Positions 47,914-57,952 of a stretch of 64,000 nt of DNA are shown here, piece after piece. A model generated the notes under the pieces. The model was not told the DNA's origin. It saw nothing but the letters and a program-made list of their open reading frames with translations, and ran no database searches. Within the stretch, counting starts at the first letter, position 1. Each line of letters opens with the position of its first letter. Position numbers and translations under genes: made by a program. Source of the stretch: Woeseiaceae bacterium (GTDB lineage: Bacteria > Pseudomonadota > Gammaproteobacteria > Steroidobacterales > Woeseiaceae); assembly GCA_030065915.1 (NCBI GenBank), contig JASJCQ010000007.1, positions 62,001 to 126,000 on the forward strand, in the 5' to 3' direction.

Positions 47914-50334
47914 ATGACCTCGCAAGCCAGAAGCCGGTCCGAACAACTCGTCGACGAACTGTCTGATCTCGATCAGCGGTCCGGTCGTGAGACTGACGAC
48001 GTGTCACTGCTCAAGGGCATGCGCGACGGTCTCAGCCGGTTGGTTGAAAGCGCGGACGGCAATCTCGAGTCAATCCGCGAGATGCTGGTGAAGAGTCGAG
48101 ACAAAGGCGAGCTTCGGCAAGAGACTTTCGAGCTGGTCACGAGCATGCTCGACAGCTATCGCACGGAGCACCAGGCAACCATCGTCGACGACAGCGTTCA
48201 GGCCGAAACCGGGGCACCGGCAGATATCGACAACGAGTCAGACGACGAATTCGCCTCCACGATGGTAATCAGCAAGGCGACGGCCCAAGCCGACCAACCG
48301 GAGCGCAGCCTGCAGGTCGGCTCCGTGCTGAGGGATCGATTCCTGCTGCAGGAACAGGTGTCGGGCGGCAGCATGGGCATTGTCTTCAAGGCGCTCGATC
48401 GTCGACTGGCAGAGACCGGGCATGAAGCTCCGTTCGTCGCGATCAAGGTGATTTCTCCGGTACTGGCAAAGAACGCCAAGGCGCTACGCGCGTTACAACA
48501 GGAGGCGGCCAAAGGGCGTTGCCTGACGCACAACCATATCGTCCGCTTCCTCGACTTCGATCGCGACGACGGACTGCATTTCATCGTCATGGAATGGCTC
48601 GACGGAGAGAACCTGGCGGACATGCTGGATCGGGGCGCGAGCATGGATGCCAAGCGGGCGCTGAAGATCACTCAGCAGGTTGGGCAGGCGCTGGGCTATG
48701 CCCATCGCTGTGGCATCGTCCATGCCGACATCAAACCGGCCAACGTCATGATCCTGCCGAATGGCGATGCGAAGCTGTTCGACTTCGGAGTCGCCCGTGC
48801 ACGTCAGTCGGCAGAACAATCCGATCACCCGCCGGGCGATCTCGGTGCGATGACTCCAGCCTATTCGAGTATGCAGGTCCTGACTGGCGAGGAGCCTGCA
48901 CCGGAGGACGATGTATTTTCGCTTGCCTGCCTTTACTACCGGCTCGTGGCCGGCTACCGGGTCTTCGGGCCCCGTAACGCGGCGGAGGCCGCTGAGGCGG
49001 GAATGACGCCCCAACCATTGCAGGGCGTCTCGGACGATCAGTGGAAGGCGGTCAAAAAGGCCTTGTCTTTCGCTCGCGTCACTCGCTACGCATCCGTGGA
49101 TGAGCTTCTCGATGATCTGACACCCGCTGAAGGCGAGGAAATCATCGCCGCGGACCCGGGCTCTCGTATTGAGCTTGAGCCCGTACTGCCGGGCTCGAGC
49201 AAAGGGCCGTGGTTGGCCCTGGTTGTCGTCATACTGCTCGCAGGGGCCGCGGCCTATTTCGGCGGCTTCCTCGACCCCTACCTTGAGGATCTTCGCGAAG
49301 GGCCGTCGGTGCCGTTGACCCAGTCGCGCGATGCGCCGGAGATCGGAGAAGCGATTGACGCCTCGAACGAGTCAGTCAGCGGCGCAGGCGTTTTTGAGCC
49401 AGGAAGCGATGACGACACCATCGAAGCAGTATCGACGGTTTCGGCCAATAAGCGGGGCACGGGCGACGAGTCATCGGTCACATCGCCGGAACCGGCCGTT
49501 GGCGACGACAAGCCGGAGATCGAAGAGGCGGTAGACGGTCCGGTAGAGAGCCAGGATTCAGCGCGCGCAGAGCGTATGAGCGAGCCACGGCTCGAGCGCT
49601 TTCGGGAAATTCCGCCGGGAGACGTCCGTTTGCTCCTCGAGCCTGGCGTAAGTGCAGACGTAGTACTGGAGGAGTCGGCCGGAGCGGTTGCGCTCGACGT
49701 CATCCGCACGAGCAGGCTGGATTCGAGTGAACGGGTATTCGTCCAAGTGGCCGAGTACTCTGGCAACCGATCGCCGATAGAGACGGGCGACCTCGCGGTT
49801 TCGCCGTCGTCGGTCATCGAATTTCCTCCGGGCGTCGACCGCATGCAACTGGAGCTGTCGACACGCGACGATCCGCTTCGCGAGGCCGACCAGACCGTTA
49901 CGCTGCTCCTGCAATCAGAGTCCGGAGTCGATGCGTTGATCAATATTGAACTGATAGACGACGACCAGCGACGCTTTGAGGCAAGTCTTCCGGCCAATAC
50001 CGTGGCATTCGCCGCGGGCCAGGTCTCGGTCGAGGAACGTGACGCTGCCGTCCAGCTCGATGTTGTCAGGTTCAAACCGGATCAGCAGCCACTCACCGTC
50101 TATTTCACGGTTAGCGACGTGACGGCAACCGCCGATGCCGACTACTTCCCACCAGCCAGTTCGACCGTTGAGTTCGCGCCCGGTCAACGAATCGCAAGGA
50201 TTCTCGTGCCGCTGGTTCAGGACACCGAAAGGGAAGGGAATGAAGCGTTTGTTCTCGAACTCATCAGCTCCAACCAGGTGACCGACGCCGAGATCTACCA
50301 ACGGATCGCCGTCATGATCCGCGACGACGATTAA
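47914..50334 (+). CDS. Transmembrane Ser/Thr protein kinase with Calx-beta domains
   Basis: 806 residues. Cytoplasmic kinase domain, residues ~135-400: glycine loop SGGSMG, VAIK lysine (~178), catalytic HADIKPAN (HAD instead of HRD), DFG at ~290 and EDDVFSLACLYYRL. One transmembrane helix at ~434-451 (LALVVVILLAGAAAYFGG). The outside part is acidic and low complexity, then two Calx-beta domains (~580-690 and ~700-800; the second ends EREGNEAFVLEL). ATG 47914 is used; an ATG at 47866 within the previous gene is also in frame. Stand-alone, no phosphatase gene near. Signal and targets unknown. Confidence 0.85.
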   Translation: MTSQARSRSEQLVDELSDLDQRSGRETDDVSLLKGMRDGLSRLVESADGNLESIREMLVKSRDKGELRQETFELVTSMLDSYRTEHQATIVDDSVQAETGAPADIDNESDDEFASTMVISKATAQADQPERSLQVGSVLRDRFLLQEQVSGGSMGIVFKALDRRLAETGHEAPFVAIKVISPVLAKNAKALRALQQEAAKGRCLTHNHIVRFLDFDRDDGLHFIVMEWLDGENLADMLDRGASMDAKRALKITQQVGQALGYAHRCGIVHADIKPANVMILPNGDAKLFDFGVARARQSAEQSDHPPGDLGAMTPAYSSMQVLTGEEPAPEDDVFSLACLYYRLVAGYRVFGPRNAAEAAEAGMTPQPLQGVSDDQWKAVKKALSFARVTRYASVDELLDDLTPAEGEEIIAADPGSRIELEPVLPGSSKGPWLALVVVILLAGAAAYFGGFLDPYLEDLREGPSVPLTQSRDAPEIGEAIDASNESVSGAGVFEPGSDDDTIEAVSTVSANKRGTGDESSVTSPEPAVGDDKPEIEEAVDGPVESQDSARAERMSEPRLERFREIPPGDVRLLLEPGVSADVVLEESAGAVALDVIRTSRLDSSERVFVQVAEYSGNRSPIETGDLAVSPSSVIEFPPGVDRMQLELSTRDDPLREADQTVTLLLQSESGVDALINIELIDDDQRRFEASLPANTVAFAAGQVSVEERDAAVQLDVVRFKPDQQPLTVYFTVSDVTATADADYFPPASSTVEFAPGQRIARILVPLVQDTEREGNEAFVLELISSNQVTDAEIYQRIAVMIRDDD

Positions 50335-50398
50335 TTCGCTAAACCTGCCAATTTTTCCTTGCTAGACTCGTTCCCCGTAATTGCAGTGGAACCCAGGG

Positions 50399-52081
50399 AT
50401 GTCAGAAAAAGAACTGCGCCGCTATTCGCGTATTGTCGTTGACGGCAAGGCGCAGGCGCCCAGCCGTGCCATGCTCAGAGCTGTCGGTTTTACCGAAGAA
50501 GACTTCAAGAAGCCGCAGATCGGAATCGCATCGACATGGAGTATGGTGACGCCTTGCAATATGCATATTGATGGGCTTGCCAGAGACGCCGCCGCGGGCG
50601 CAGACGAGGCCGGCGCAAAAGCCGTCATATTCAATACGATTACGGTCTCTGACGGTATATCGATGGGCACACCCGGCATGCGGTACTCGCTGGTATCGCG
50701 GGAGGTCATCGCAGACTCGATCGAGACGGTTGTCGGCGGCGAGGGTTTTGACGGTATCGTCGCAATCGGCGGCTGCGACAAGAACATGCCCGGGTGCCTG
50801 ATGGCGCTGGCGAGGATGAACAGGCCCGGCATATTCGTGTACGGCGGTACCATCCGCCCGGGCAGGGACAGAACAGATATCGTCTCCGTGTTTGAAGCGG
50901 TCGGCGCTGCGTCGAGCGGGAAAATCACCGATGAGGAACTGCTCGACGTCGAACGGAAAGCGATTCCCGGGCCGGGGTCCTGCGGCGGTATGTACACAGC
51001 TAACACGATGGCGTCCGCGATTGAGGCGCTGGGCATGAGCCTGCCGGACAGTTCCGCCCAGGAGGCGGTATCCAGCCAGAAGCTGTCGGATTGTCATCGC
51101 GCGGGCGAGGCGGTCATGAGGCTCATCGAGCAGGACATCAAACCGCGAGACATCATGACGCGGAACGCATTCGAGAACGCCATCACGGTCGTCATCGCGC
51201 TGGGCGGCTCGACGAACGCGGTACTGCACCTCATCGCGATAGCCCGGGAAGCCGGGGTGGAGCTGTCACTCGATGACTTCACGCGTATAGGCAAGCGGGT
51301 GCCAGTTCTGGCGGACCTTCGCCCCAGCGGCCGGTACATGATGTCCGAGCTCATCGAAGTCGGTGGCATTCGTCCGCTCATGAAACGCCTGCACGACAAG
51401 GGGCTCTTGCACGGCGACTGCCTGACGGTCAGTGGCGTAACGCTGGCCGAGGAGCTTAAGGACGTGGCTGACTACCTCGGGGACCAGGATATCGTCCGGT
51501 CCTTCGACGATCCGATCAAACCCGACAGCCACCTAAGCATCCTGTACGGAAACCTGGCTTCGGAGGGTGCCGTCGCCAAGATCACTGGCAAGGAGGGTCT
51601 TCGTTTTGAAGGGACCGCCAAAGTGTATGCGTCGGAAGAAGAGGCGCTCGAGGCCATCCTCTCGGACAAGATAGAGAAAGGCAACGTTGTCGTCATTCGA
51701 TACGAGGGACCCAAAGGCGGTCCTGGCATGCGCGAGATGCTGAGCCCGACCGGCGCAATCATGGGCAAGGGGCTCGGCGCCGATGTGGCGCTGATAACCG
51801 ATGGACGCTTCTCGGGCGGCAGCCACGGGTTCGTCGTCGGTCACGTGTCGCCCGAGGCAGCGGTCGGCGGCACCATTGCCCTGATCGAAGATGGCGATCG
51901 TATCGTCATTGACGCTCAGGGCAAGACCATCGATGTCGACCTCGACGAGGAAACGCTCGGCAAACGCCGGGCGAAATGGCAAAGGCCCGCTTCCACGGTG
52001 ACCGGCGGCGTGCTCGGCAAGTACCGATCGCAGGTGTCTTCGGCATCCGAGGGCGCCATAACCGTCAGTGAGGACTGGTAA
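50399..52081 (+). CDS. ilvD: Dihydroxy-acid dehydratase
   Basis: 560 residues. Iron-sulfur dehydratase of isoleucine, valine and leucine synthesis. Cluster cysteines in [18 protein letters not shown] and [15 protein letters not shown]-terminal [19 protein letters not shown]. Length matches the ~560-residue form (short type) rather than the 616-residue E. coli enzyme. ATG 50399 is chosen over an upstream in-frame TTG because it gives the family start [11 protein letters not shown]. It lies about 250 bases upstream of the lysine genes but has a separate promoter between. Confidence 0.96.
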   Translation: MSEKELRRYSRIVVDGKAQAPSRAMLRAVGFTEEDFKKPQIGIASTWSMVTPCNMHIDGLARDAAAGADEAGAKAVIFNTITVSDGISMGTPGMRYSLVSREVIADSIETVVGGEGFDGIVAIGGCDKNMPGCLMALARMNRPGIFVYGGTIRPGRDRTDIVSVFEAVGAASSGKITDEELLDVERKAIPGPGSCGGMYTANTMASAIEALGMSLPDSSAQEAVSSQKLSDCHRAGEAVMRLIEQDIKPRDIMTRNAFENAITVVIALGGSTNAVLHLIAIAREAGVELSLDDFTRIGKRVPVLADLRPSGRYMMSELIEVGGIRPLMKRLHDKGLLHGDCLTVSGVTLAEELKDVADYLGDQDIVRSFDDPIKPDSHLSILYGNLASEGAVAKITGKEGLRFEGTAKVYASEEEALEAILSDKIEKGNVVVIRYEGPKGGPGMREMLSPTGAIMGKGLGADVALITDGRFSGGSHGFVVGHVSPEAAVGGTIALIEDGDRIVIDAQGKTIDVDLDEETLGKRRAKWQRPASTVTGGVLGKYRSQVSSASEGAITVSEDW

Positions 52082-52096
52082 ATTTGCCGTTCGGAC

Positions 52097-52125
52097 TTGA
52101 CCTTTGCGCCGAGGTTGGTTGTACT
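52097..52125 (+). promoter_or_regulatory. Promoter of lysC-lysA
   Basis: TTGACC (52097-52102), 17-base spacer, TGTACT (52120-52125). Transcription would begin near 52132, giving a ~200-base leader before the start at 52332. Confidence 0.6.
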
Positions 52126-52131
52126 CAGTGA

Positions 52132-52251
52132 ATGGACGTTTTCGACACCCACGTAAAGTGCCACCGACGCGGCAAGCCCGCGGCGAATAAACTATTAAAA
52201 CAAATGGCGCGCCAGAGGTGCGTGGGTGCCAGTAGCAGAGGTCTCGCCTGA
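52132..52251 (+). CDS. Possible lysine leader peptide (39 codons)
   Basis: ATG 52132 to TGA 52251, with four lysine codons, two of them in AAA CTA TTA AAA (52189-52200). The start coincides with the predicted transcription start, so it would be translated leaderless. The stop lies beside GTCTCGC (52241-52247), which can pair with GCGAGAC (52285-52291) of the terminator. A ribosome stalled at the lysine codons would leave GTCTCGC free to pair and open the terminator; one that finishes would cover it. This is a hypothesis from sequence; the peptide is only moderately lysine-rich. Confidence 0.3.
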   Translation: MDVFDTHVKCHRRGKPAANKLLKQMARQRCVGASSRGLA

Positions 52252-52281
52252 CGTAAATCAGCATCGAGCCCTGCGAACAAG

Positions 52282-52313
52282 CCCGCGAGACGCAACTCCG
52301 CGGGTTTTTTTTT
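52282..52313 (+). terminator. Attenuator terminator in the lysC-lysA leader
   Basis: CCCGCG(AG) pairs with (CTC)CGCGGG around ACGCAA, followed by nine T, ending 19 bases before the start codon at 52332. It cannot serve ilvD alone, since the lysC promoter lies upstream of it; it therefore sits inside the lysC-lysA leader. Confidence 0.85.
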
Positions 52314-52331
52314 GGGCGTAAGGAAACAGCA

Positions 52332-54971
52332 GTGACAGAACTGACAGAAGCTGGCTTTCAGGACAGCGGATCGCTTGGAGCGCCGGAGAACATTGCGGAA
52401 TCTGAATGGCTGGTCATGAAGTTTGGCGGTACCAGTGTCTCTTCCGCGGAAAGCTGGGGCACAATTGCAAGCCTGGTGCAGTCGCGCCTGGACTCTGGTC
52501 TTAAACCGGTCATTGTGCATTCTGCCCTGAAGGGCGTTTCGAACAGCCTCGAGGCGCTATTGCTCGCAGCAGGCCAGGATGATCCCGCACCCGTTCTGTC
52601 CGAGATTCGCTCGGTCCATTACACGCTGGCCGACGACCTCGGAATCGACGGCCCAGCGTTGCTGGACGACTCCATGCACGAGCTCGAGCAGCTGTTCGCC
52701 GGCGTGAAGCTCCTGAAGGAGGCCAGTGTCCGGGTCAGGGTACGCATCATGGCGCTGGGGGAGCTGATGTCCACCCGGCTCGGGGCAGCCTACTTGCAGA
52801 AGGCAGGAATACCGACCGAGTGGATGGATGCGCGCGAACTCCTGAAAAGCGCACCACGCTCCGGCGTCGAAAACCAGCAGGATTACCTGTCGGCTGTCTG
52901 CAGTTACGAACCGGATGTGGAACTCGCTGACAAGCTCGATCGGCCCGGCAAGGTGATCCTGACGCAGGGGTTCATCGCGCGAAACCCTCAGGGCCAGACC
53001 GTGCTGCTGGGCCGAGGAGGGTCGGATACGTCCGCTTCCTATTTTGCGGCGCGGCTGCAGGCGCGGCGAATCGAGATTTTCACCGACGTTCCCGGAATGT
53101 TCACCGCAGACCCTCGCATCGTTCCCTCCGCCAGGCTGCTCGTCTCCCTGCGCTATGACGAGGCGCAGGAACTGGCGTCGGCCGGCAGCACGGTCCTGCA
53201 CCCGCGATGCCTGTCACCACTCAGGCAGTACGGCATTCCGCTGTTCGTTCGCAGCACGGCGAGGCCCGAGCTGCCCGGAACCGTGGTCTCGGCAGTCACC
53301 GAGGAAACCGAGGACCAGGTCAAAGGGATCTGTGCACGAGGCCGTGTGACGCTGGTATCCATGGACAGCGTTGGTATGTGGCACGAGGTCGGCTTCCTGA
53401 GTCGCGCGTTTGCGGTCTTCAGCGAGCACCGAGTCTCTATCGATCTCGTGTCGACGTCCGAGACCAACGTGACCGTGTCGATCGACACTGCGTTTGAGCT
53501 CAACAGGGAGACACTGGACGCACTGGTGTCGGACTTGCTGCAGTTCTGCCGGGTCAGCGTCATCGAAAACTGCTCTGCCGTGAGCCTTGTCGGTCGCAAG
53601 ATACGCACGATTCTGCCGCGCCTGGCGCCGGCGCTCGAGGTCTTCGAAGAAGAACGCATTCACCTGATGAGCCAGTCAGCCAACGACCTGAACCTGACCT
53701 TCGTCGTTGACAAGGAACAGGGCACCCGGCTGGTCCGCAAGCTGCACGAGTCGATTATCCGCAAGGGTGGCGGCAGCAAGGCTTTCGGCAAGAGCTGGGA
53801 CGAGCTCTTCGGGCAGGAGTCGAAGCGTGGCATTCCGGTCGAGGAGCCCTGGTGGCTGACTCGGCGAGACGAGCTGCTGGCAATCGCTGACAGCATGGCA
53901 AACGCGTATATCTACGACCTCGACAGTGTAAGGAACGCTGCGACAGGCCTGAAGCAACTGAAGAACGTGGACAGGGTGCTGTACGCGATGAAGGCCAACT
54001 TCAATGCGGATATCCTCAAGCTGCTTGCGCGGCTCGACGTAGACTTCGAGTGCGTGTCGCCAGGCGAGGTGCGCTGGCTGCTCGAGGCAGTCCCGGACCT
54101 TGACCTCGATCGAATCCTGTTCACCCCCAACTTTGCGCCGCGCGGCGAGTATGACTGGGCATTTGCCGAAGGTCTGCGCGTAACCCTGGACAACCTGTAT
54201 CCGCTGGAGGCCTGGCCCGAGACCTTCAGGGACAGGGAGATCATCGTGCGGCTCGATCCGGGCCAGGGCCGTGGCCACCACGATCACGTGAAGACAGCCG
54301 GTGTCCATTCAAAGTTCGGCATACCGTTGTTCGAGGTGGAGGAACTGAAGCGCCTCGCCAACAGAGCCGAAACCTCGGTTGTCGGTATGCACGCACACAC
54401 CGGCAGTGGAATTCTCGACCCGTTGAACTGGCGTAACGTCGCTGGTTCCCTGATCGAGGCAGCGCAGCAATTCGATACCGTGAGATCCATAGACCTGGGT
54501 GGCGGGATCGGCGTACCGGAGAAGACCGGGGATCGGGCGTTCGATCTCGGTGAGCTGGACCAGTTGCTGGCTGAGGTCAAGGCCAGTTACCCGCAGTACG
54601 AATTGTGGATCGAGCCGGGCCGCTACCTGGTCGCGCAGGCCGGCGTTCTGCTGACGCGAGTGACCCAGGTGAAGGGTAAGGGCGAGATGAAGTACATTGG
54701 CGTCGGGACCGGCATGAACTCTCTGATTCGACCGGCGCTGTATGGCTCCTATCATGAGATTCTCAACCTGAGCCGCTCCGGCGAGTCGGCCAGCGAGACC
54801 GTTACCGTCGTTGGACCGATCTGCGAGACGGGCGACAGGCTCGGTACCGACCGTCTGCTGCCGCCGTCAGCTGAGGGTGACGTCATTATCATTGCGAATG
54901 CCGGTGCATACGGACGCGTCATGAGTTCAGAGTACAATCGACGGGAGATCGCGCCGGAGGTCACACTCTAA
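52332..54971 (+). CDS. Bifunctional aspartokinase/diaminopimelate decarboxylase
   Basis: 879 residues. N-terminal aspartokinase (about 30-480) with LVMKFGGTSVSSAESW, RGGSDTSASYFAARL and two ACT domains (VTVSIDTAF). C-terminal LysA (about 520-879) with the PLP lysine K554 in YAMKANFNAD, HAHTGSGILD, DLGGGIGVPE, EPGRYLVAQAG and GPICETGDRLG. It joins the first and last steps of lysine synthesis in one chain, with the regulatory ACT domains between; such LysC-LysA fusions are known in Xanthomonas and some other gammaproteobacteria. Start is GTG 52332 behind AAGGA at seven bases. Leader carries an attenuator. Confidence 0.95.
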   Translation: MTELTEAGFQDSGSLGAPENIAESEWLVMKFGGTSVSSAESWGTIASLVQSRLDSGLKPVIVHSALKGVSNSLEALLLAAGQDDPAPVLSEIRSVHYTLADDLGIDGPALLDDSMHELEQLFAGVKLLKEASVRVRVRIMALGELMSTRLGAAYLQKAGIPTEWMDARELLKSAPRSGVENQQDYLSAVCSYEPDVELADKLDRPGKVILTQGFIARNPQGQTVLLGRGGSDTSASYFAARLQARRIEIFTDVPGMFTADPRIVPSARLLVSLRYDEAQELASAGSTVLHPRCLSPLRQYGIPLFVRSTARPELPGTVVSAVTEETEDQVKGICARGRVTLVSMDSVGMWHEVGFLSRAFAVFSEHRVSIDLVSTSETNVTVSIDTAFELNRETLDALVSDLLQFCRVSVIENCSAVSLVGRKIRTILPRLAPALEVFEEERIHLMSQSANDLNLTFVVDKEQGTRLVRKLHESIIRKGGGSKAFGKSWDELFGQESKRGIPVEEPWWLTRRDELLAIADSMANAYIYDLDSVRNAATGLKQLKNVDRVLYAMKANFNADILKLLARLDVDFECVSPGEVRWLLEAVPDLDLDRILFTPNFAPRGEYDWAFAEGLRVTLDNLYPLEAWPETFRDREIIVRLDPGQGRGHHDHVKTAGVHSKFGIPLFEVEELKRLANRAETSVVGMHAHTGSGILDPLNWRNVAGSLIEAAQQFDTVRSIDLGGGIGVPEKTGDRAFDLGELDQLLAEVKASYPQYELWIEPGRYLVAQAGVLLTRVTQVKGKGEMKYIGVGTGMNSLIRPALYGSYHEILNLSRSGESASETVTVVGPICETGDRLGTDRLLPPSAEGDVIIIANAGAYGRVMSSEYNRREIAPEVTL

Positions 54972-54988
54972 AAAATGAGAGGTAGGTC

Positions 54989-55576
54989 ATGAAGTTCTAT
55001 TACGCACCGAAGACCCGCAGCGTCCGGATAGCCTGGTTGCTCGAGGAAGCGGGAATCGATTACGAGATCGTACCGATAACGCTGGGTAACCCGGATCATC
55101 CGGCCGACTTCCTGGCCGCCAGTCCCATGGGTAAGGTCCCGGCGATCAGGGACGACAGTACAGCGATGGCTGAATCGGCTGCGATTTGCGTCTACGTGTG
55201 CGATCGATATCCCGAGGCAGGCCTGGCTCCTCCCCTCGACCACGAAGACCGCGGTCCCTACCTGTACTGGACGATGTACACACCGGCGGTTATCGAACCG
55301 GCAATGGCCGAAAAGATGTTCGACCTGGAGCCAAACCCGCGAAGTTTCGGCTGGGGCAGCTTCGAACTGATGATTTCGACGCTGGAGAAGCAGCTGGAGC
55401 AAGGTCCCTGGCTACTGGGTGAGGCATTCAGCGGCGCCGATATTATTACCGGTTCGAGCGTTGTGTACCTGCAGATGTTCGGCATACTGCCAGAGTCGGA
55501 GATTCTCTCAGCTTACGCTAAGCGTTGCCTCGATCGGCCGGCCTACCAGAGGGCGATGAGTCTCGACGCGAACTGA
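54989..55576 (+). CDS. Glutathione S-transferase family protein
   Basis: 195 residues. Thioredoxin-like N-terminal domain (MKFYYAPKTRSVRIAWLLEE, MGKVPAIRDD, AMAESAAICVYV) and a helical C-terminal domain with FSGADIITGSS. Substrate unknown. 17 bases after lysC-lysA and likely co-transcribed. Its stop codon is adjacent, with no gap, to the convergent hisE stop. Confidence 0.9.
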   Translation: MKFYYAPKTRSVRIAWLLEEAGIDYEIVPITLGNPDHPADFLAASPMGKVPAIRDDSTAMAESAAICVYVCDRYPEAGLAPPLDHEDRGPYLYWTMYTPAVIEPAMAEKMFDLEPNPRSFGWGSFELMISTLEKQLEQGPWLLGEAFSGADIITGSSVVYLQMFGILPESEILSAYAKRCLDRPAYQRAMSLDAN

Positions 55577-55870
55577 CTACCGGTGACGGCCCTCGAGCGT
55601 TGAACACACGTCCGCGAGGCGAATACCGCGGGAGTTAATCAACACCAGCAGGTGATAGATCAGGTCGGCAGCTTCGTTCGTTACCTCGTCATCGCTCCCG
55701 GCCAGCGAGGCAATGGCCAGCTCTACGCCTTCCTCGCCGACCTTCTGAGCCACGCGTTCGGCGCCCTGGTCGAGCAGTCGCGATGTGTAGCTCGTCTCGC
55801 TGGGTGATTCGATCCGGTCGAGGATCGTCGCCTCGAGCGTGTTGAGAAAATCAATGCTGTTCTGGCTCAT
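55577..55870 (-). CDS. hisE: Phosphoribosyl-ATP pyrophosphatase
   Basis: 97 residues. Second step of histidine synthesis. Conserved [20 protein letters not shown] and [14 protein letters not shown]. It is HisE only: the phosphoribosyl-AMP cyclohydrolase (HisI) part, often fused in front, is absent, and no hisI is seen elsewhere in the window. The ATG overlaps the hisF stop in ATGA. Last gene of the his operon. Confidence 0.95.
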   Translation of the reverse strand: MSQNSIDFLNTLEATILDRIESPSETSYTSRLLDQGAERVAQKVGEEGVELAIASLAGSDDEVTNEAADLIYHLLVLINSRGIRLADVCSTLEGRHR

Positions 55871-56640
55871 GTGCAGGTCCTGACGTGGATGCCGTTGTCA
55901 TCGAGAAATTGCTTCAAGTCCGGAATCGGGATCTCGGCGCTATGAAATACGCTTGCCGCGAGCGCGCCGTCAACGTCGGCGATACGGAAGACGTCGAGAA
56001 AGTGCTGCTGGGCGCCCGCGCCGCCTGAAGCGATCAACGGAACCTGGCAAACCGCCCGTACCGCAGCGAGCTGCGTGCAGTCATACCCTTTGCGCACGCC
56101 ATCCTGATTCATGCAGTTGAGTACCACTTCGCCCGCGCCCCGGTCCTGGGCTTCTGTCACCCATTCCACCGTCGTGCGCCTTGCAGCTTCAGTACGATCC
56201 GGGTCGCCGGTGTACTGGTACACGAAATAGCCGCCGTTCTCGTCACGGCTGTCGACCCCGAGTACGACACACTGGGAACCAAAACGCTTCGCGAGCTCGG
56301 TAATGAGCCCCGGGTTCTCGAGCGCCGGTGAGTTGATTGAGATCTTGTCAGCGCCCTTGTTCAGCACGTCCTCGGCATCGGCTATGGAGCGGATGCCTCC
56401 GGCCACGCAGAAGGGGATGTCGAGCACCGATGCGACGCGGCTGACCCAGCTGCGATCCACCGTCCGGCCGTCAGGGCTCGCCGTGATGTCGTAAAAAACG
56501 AGTTCGTCAGCGCCTTCCTGCCCGTAACGTCTCGCGAGTTCGATGATGTCCCCGACAATGCGATGGTTTCGAAACTGCACGCCCTTGACGACGACGCCGT
56601 CTCGAACGTCAAGACAAGGAATTATGCGTTTTGCTGGAAT
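55867..56640 (-). CDS. hisF: Imidazole glycerol phosphate synthase cyclase subunit, ATT start
   Basis: 257 residues. TIM-barrel cyclase subunit working with HisH. The N-terminal strand [14 protein letters not shown], with the catalytic aspartate of CLDV, is encoded upstream of the first canonical start (GTG, 56580). Between an in-frame TGA (56655-56653) and this strand there is no ATG, GTG or TTG. The codon in the right place is ATT at 56640-56638, eight bases after GAGGAG, giving a protein that starts like other HisF ([13 protein letters not shown]). The gene overlaps the hisA 3' end by 19 bases. An infC-like rare start in a biosynthetic gene is unusual. Confidence 0.92.
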   Translation of the reverse strand: MPAKRIIPCLDVRDGVVVKGVQFRNHRIVGDIIELARRYGQEGADELVFYDITASPDGRTVDRSWVSRVASVLDIPFCVAGGIRSIADAEDVLNKGADKISINSPALENPGLITELAKRFGSQCVVLGVDSRDENGGYFVYQYTGDPDRTEAARRTTVEWVTEAQDRGAGEVVLNCMNQDGVRKGYDCTQLAAVRAVCQVPLIASGGAGAQQHFLDVFRIADVDGALAASVFHSAEIPIPDLKQFLDDNGIHVRTCT

Positions 56641-57359
56641 GTCGATATCTCCTCAGCGTTGATGTTGCCGTCAAGAATGGCTTTGCCGCTGATGGCCGCG
56701 GGCAGGCCCGCTTCACGAAGCCGCTGCATGTCATCGATGCTCCTGACGCCGCCGGATGCCTGCAGCTTGAGTCCCGGATAGCGCTCAAGCACTTCGCGGT
56801 AGAGTTCAATGTTCGGTCCCGCCATTGCGCCGTCGCGGCTGACGTCGGTGCACAGGACATGCGAAAGGCCCGCATCCAGGTAACTGTCGATACAGGACCA
56901 GAGGGTTAACTCTGACGAACGCGTCCAGCCGTGCGTCGTGATGAACGGCTCACCGTTCTCGATACGGACGTCCAGGGCCAGCACGACGCGCTCCGCGCCG
57001 ACATCGGCAATCCACGCGCGGACCTCGTCGGGGTCAGTGACGGCAACGCTGCCGACGACGCAGCGCGTGACACCGGACGCCAGCCAGCTGTCCAGCGTTT
57101 CACGATTGCGGATGCCGCCACCCAGCTGCACGGACAGCGGCGTGGTCTCCGTGATGGCCCTGACGATATCGAAATTGGATTGGGTGCCCGTTCGTGCACC
57201 GTCCAGGTCAACGACATGGAGATATTTGACGTTAAATGCCGAGAAGGCTCGTGCGACGCCAACGGGGTCGTCGCTGTACTCGGTCGTCTGGTCAAAGTCA
57301 CCTTTGAATAGGCGAACGCACTTGCCGTCTTTCAGGTCGATGGCCGGGATGATGTTCAT
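56622..57359 (-). CDS. hisA: ProFAR isomerase HisA
   Basis: 245 residues. TIM-barrel isomerase of histidine synthesis. Starts [34 protein letters not shown] sequence [17 protein letters not shown] and [14 protein letters not shown] contain the two catalytic aspartates region. The ATG shares one base with the hisH stop (TAATG). Its end overlaps the hisF start. Confidence 0.97.
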   Translation of the reverse strand: MNIIPAIDLKDGKCVRLFKGDFDQTTEYSDDPVGVARAFSAFNVKYLHVVDLDGARTGTQSNFDIVRAITETTPLSVQLGGGIRNRETLDSWLASGVTRCVVGSVAVTDPDEVRAWIADVGAERVVLALDVRIENGEPFITTHGWTRSSELTLWSCIDSYLDAGLSHVLCTDVSRDGAMAGPNIELYREVLERYPGLKLQASGGVRSIDDMQRLREAGLPAAISGKAILDGNINAEEISTFQQNA

Positions 57360-57952
57360 TAAGCGAGCCCGAGAAAATTCGATAGCAGCTGTGCGCCGGC
57401 CGCAGACGAGCGCTCCGGGTGAAACTGCGCTGCGACGAAGTTGTCCTTGCCGATGACAGCGCTGAACATCTCCGCATGTTCCGCAGTTCCAATCGTGTTC
57501 TCGGACACGGGCAGCGCGTAGCTGTGCAGGTAGTAGAAGTAAGACCCGTCGGCGATCCCGGCCATGATGGGGTGTTGTCGCTCGGACCTGGTCGCGCACC
57601 AGCCCATGTTTGGCACGGGGCAAGTTACGCTACTGGGCAGCTTCGTCGCTGTCCCCGGGATGATTCCCAGACATTCGACGTCCTCTTCTTCGGAGGCGTC
57701 GGTCAGCAGCTGCATGCCGAGGCAGATGCCGAGCACCGGCTGCTTCAGACCGCGAATGGTATCAATGAGGTCGGCAGCACGAAGACGGTCCATCGCATCC
57801 CTCGCAGCGCCGACGCCGGGCAGTATGACGCGATCGGCGGCCTGGATGACCCGCGTGTCAGTTGTCAATTCGGCAGGCGTGGATAGCCGCTGAAACGCAT
57901 ACAGCAGCGATGCGATGTTTGCGCCGCCGCTGTCAATAATCGCGATAGACAT
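57359..57952 (-). CDS. hisH: Imidazole glycerol phosphate synthase glutamine amidotransferase subunit
   Basis: 197 residues. Class I amidotransferase supplying ammonia to HisF. Nucleophile cysteine in GICLGMQLL, His and Glu in AAQFHPERSS. Adjacent to hisB with no gap. Confidence 0.97.
   Translation of the reverse strand: MSIAIIDSGGANIASLLYAFQRLSTPAELTTDTRVIQAADRVILPGVGAARDAMDRLRAADLIDTIRGLKQPVLGICLGMQLLTDASEEEDVECLGIIPGTATKLPSSVTCPVPNMGWCATRSERQHPIMAGIADGSYFYYLHSYALPVSENTIGTAEHAEMFSAVIGKDNFVAAQFHPERSSAAGAQLLSNFLGLA

Noticed and set aside
52132..52331. Lysine riboswitch (L box) upstream of lysC-lysA
   Set aside because: AGAGGTGCG and AGTA occur, but GCCGAAG and the rest of the five-way junction are missing and the space to the terminator is too short.
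56580..56582. GTG at 56580 as the hisF start
   Set aside because: It would remove the first beta strand and the catalytic aspartate of CLDV, which are encoded in frame upstream.
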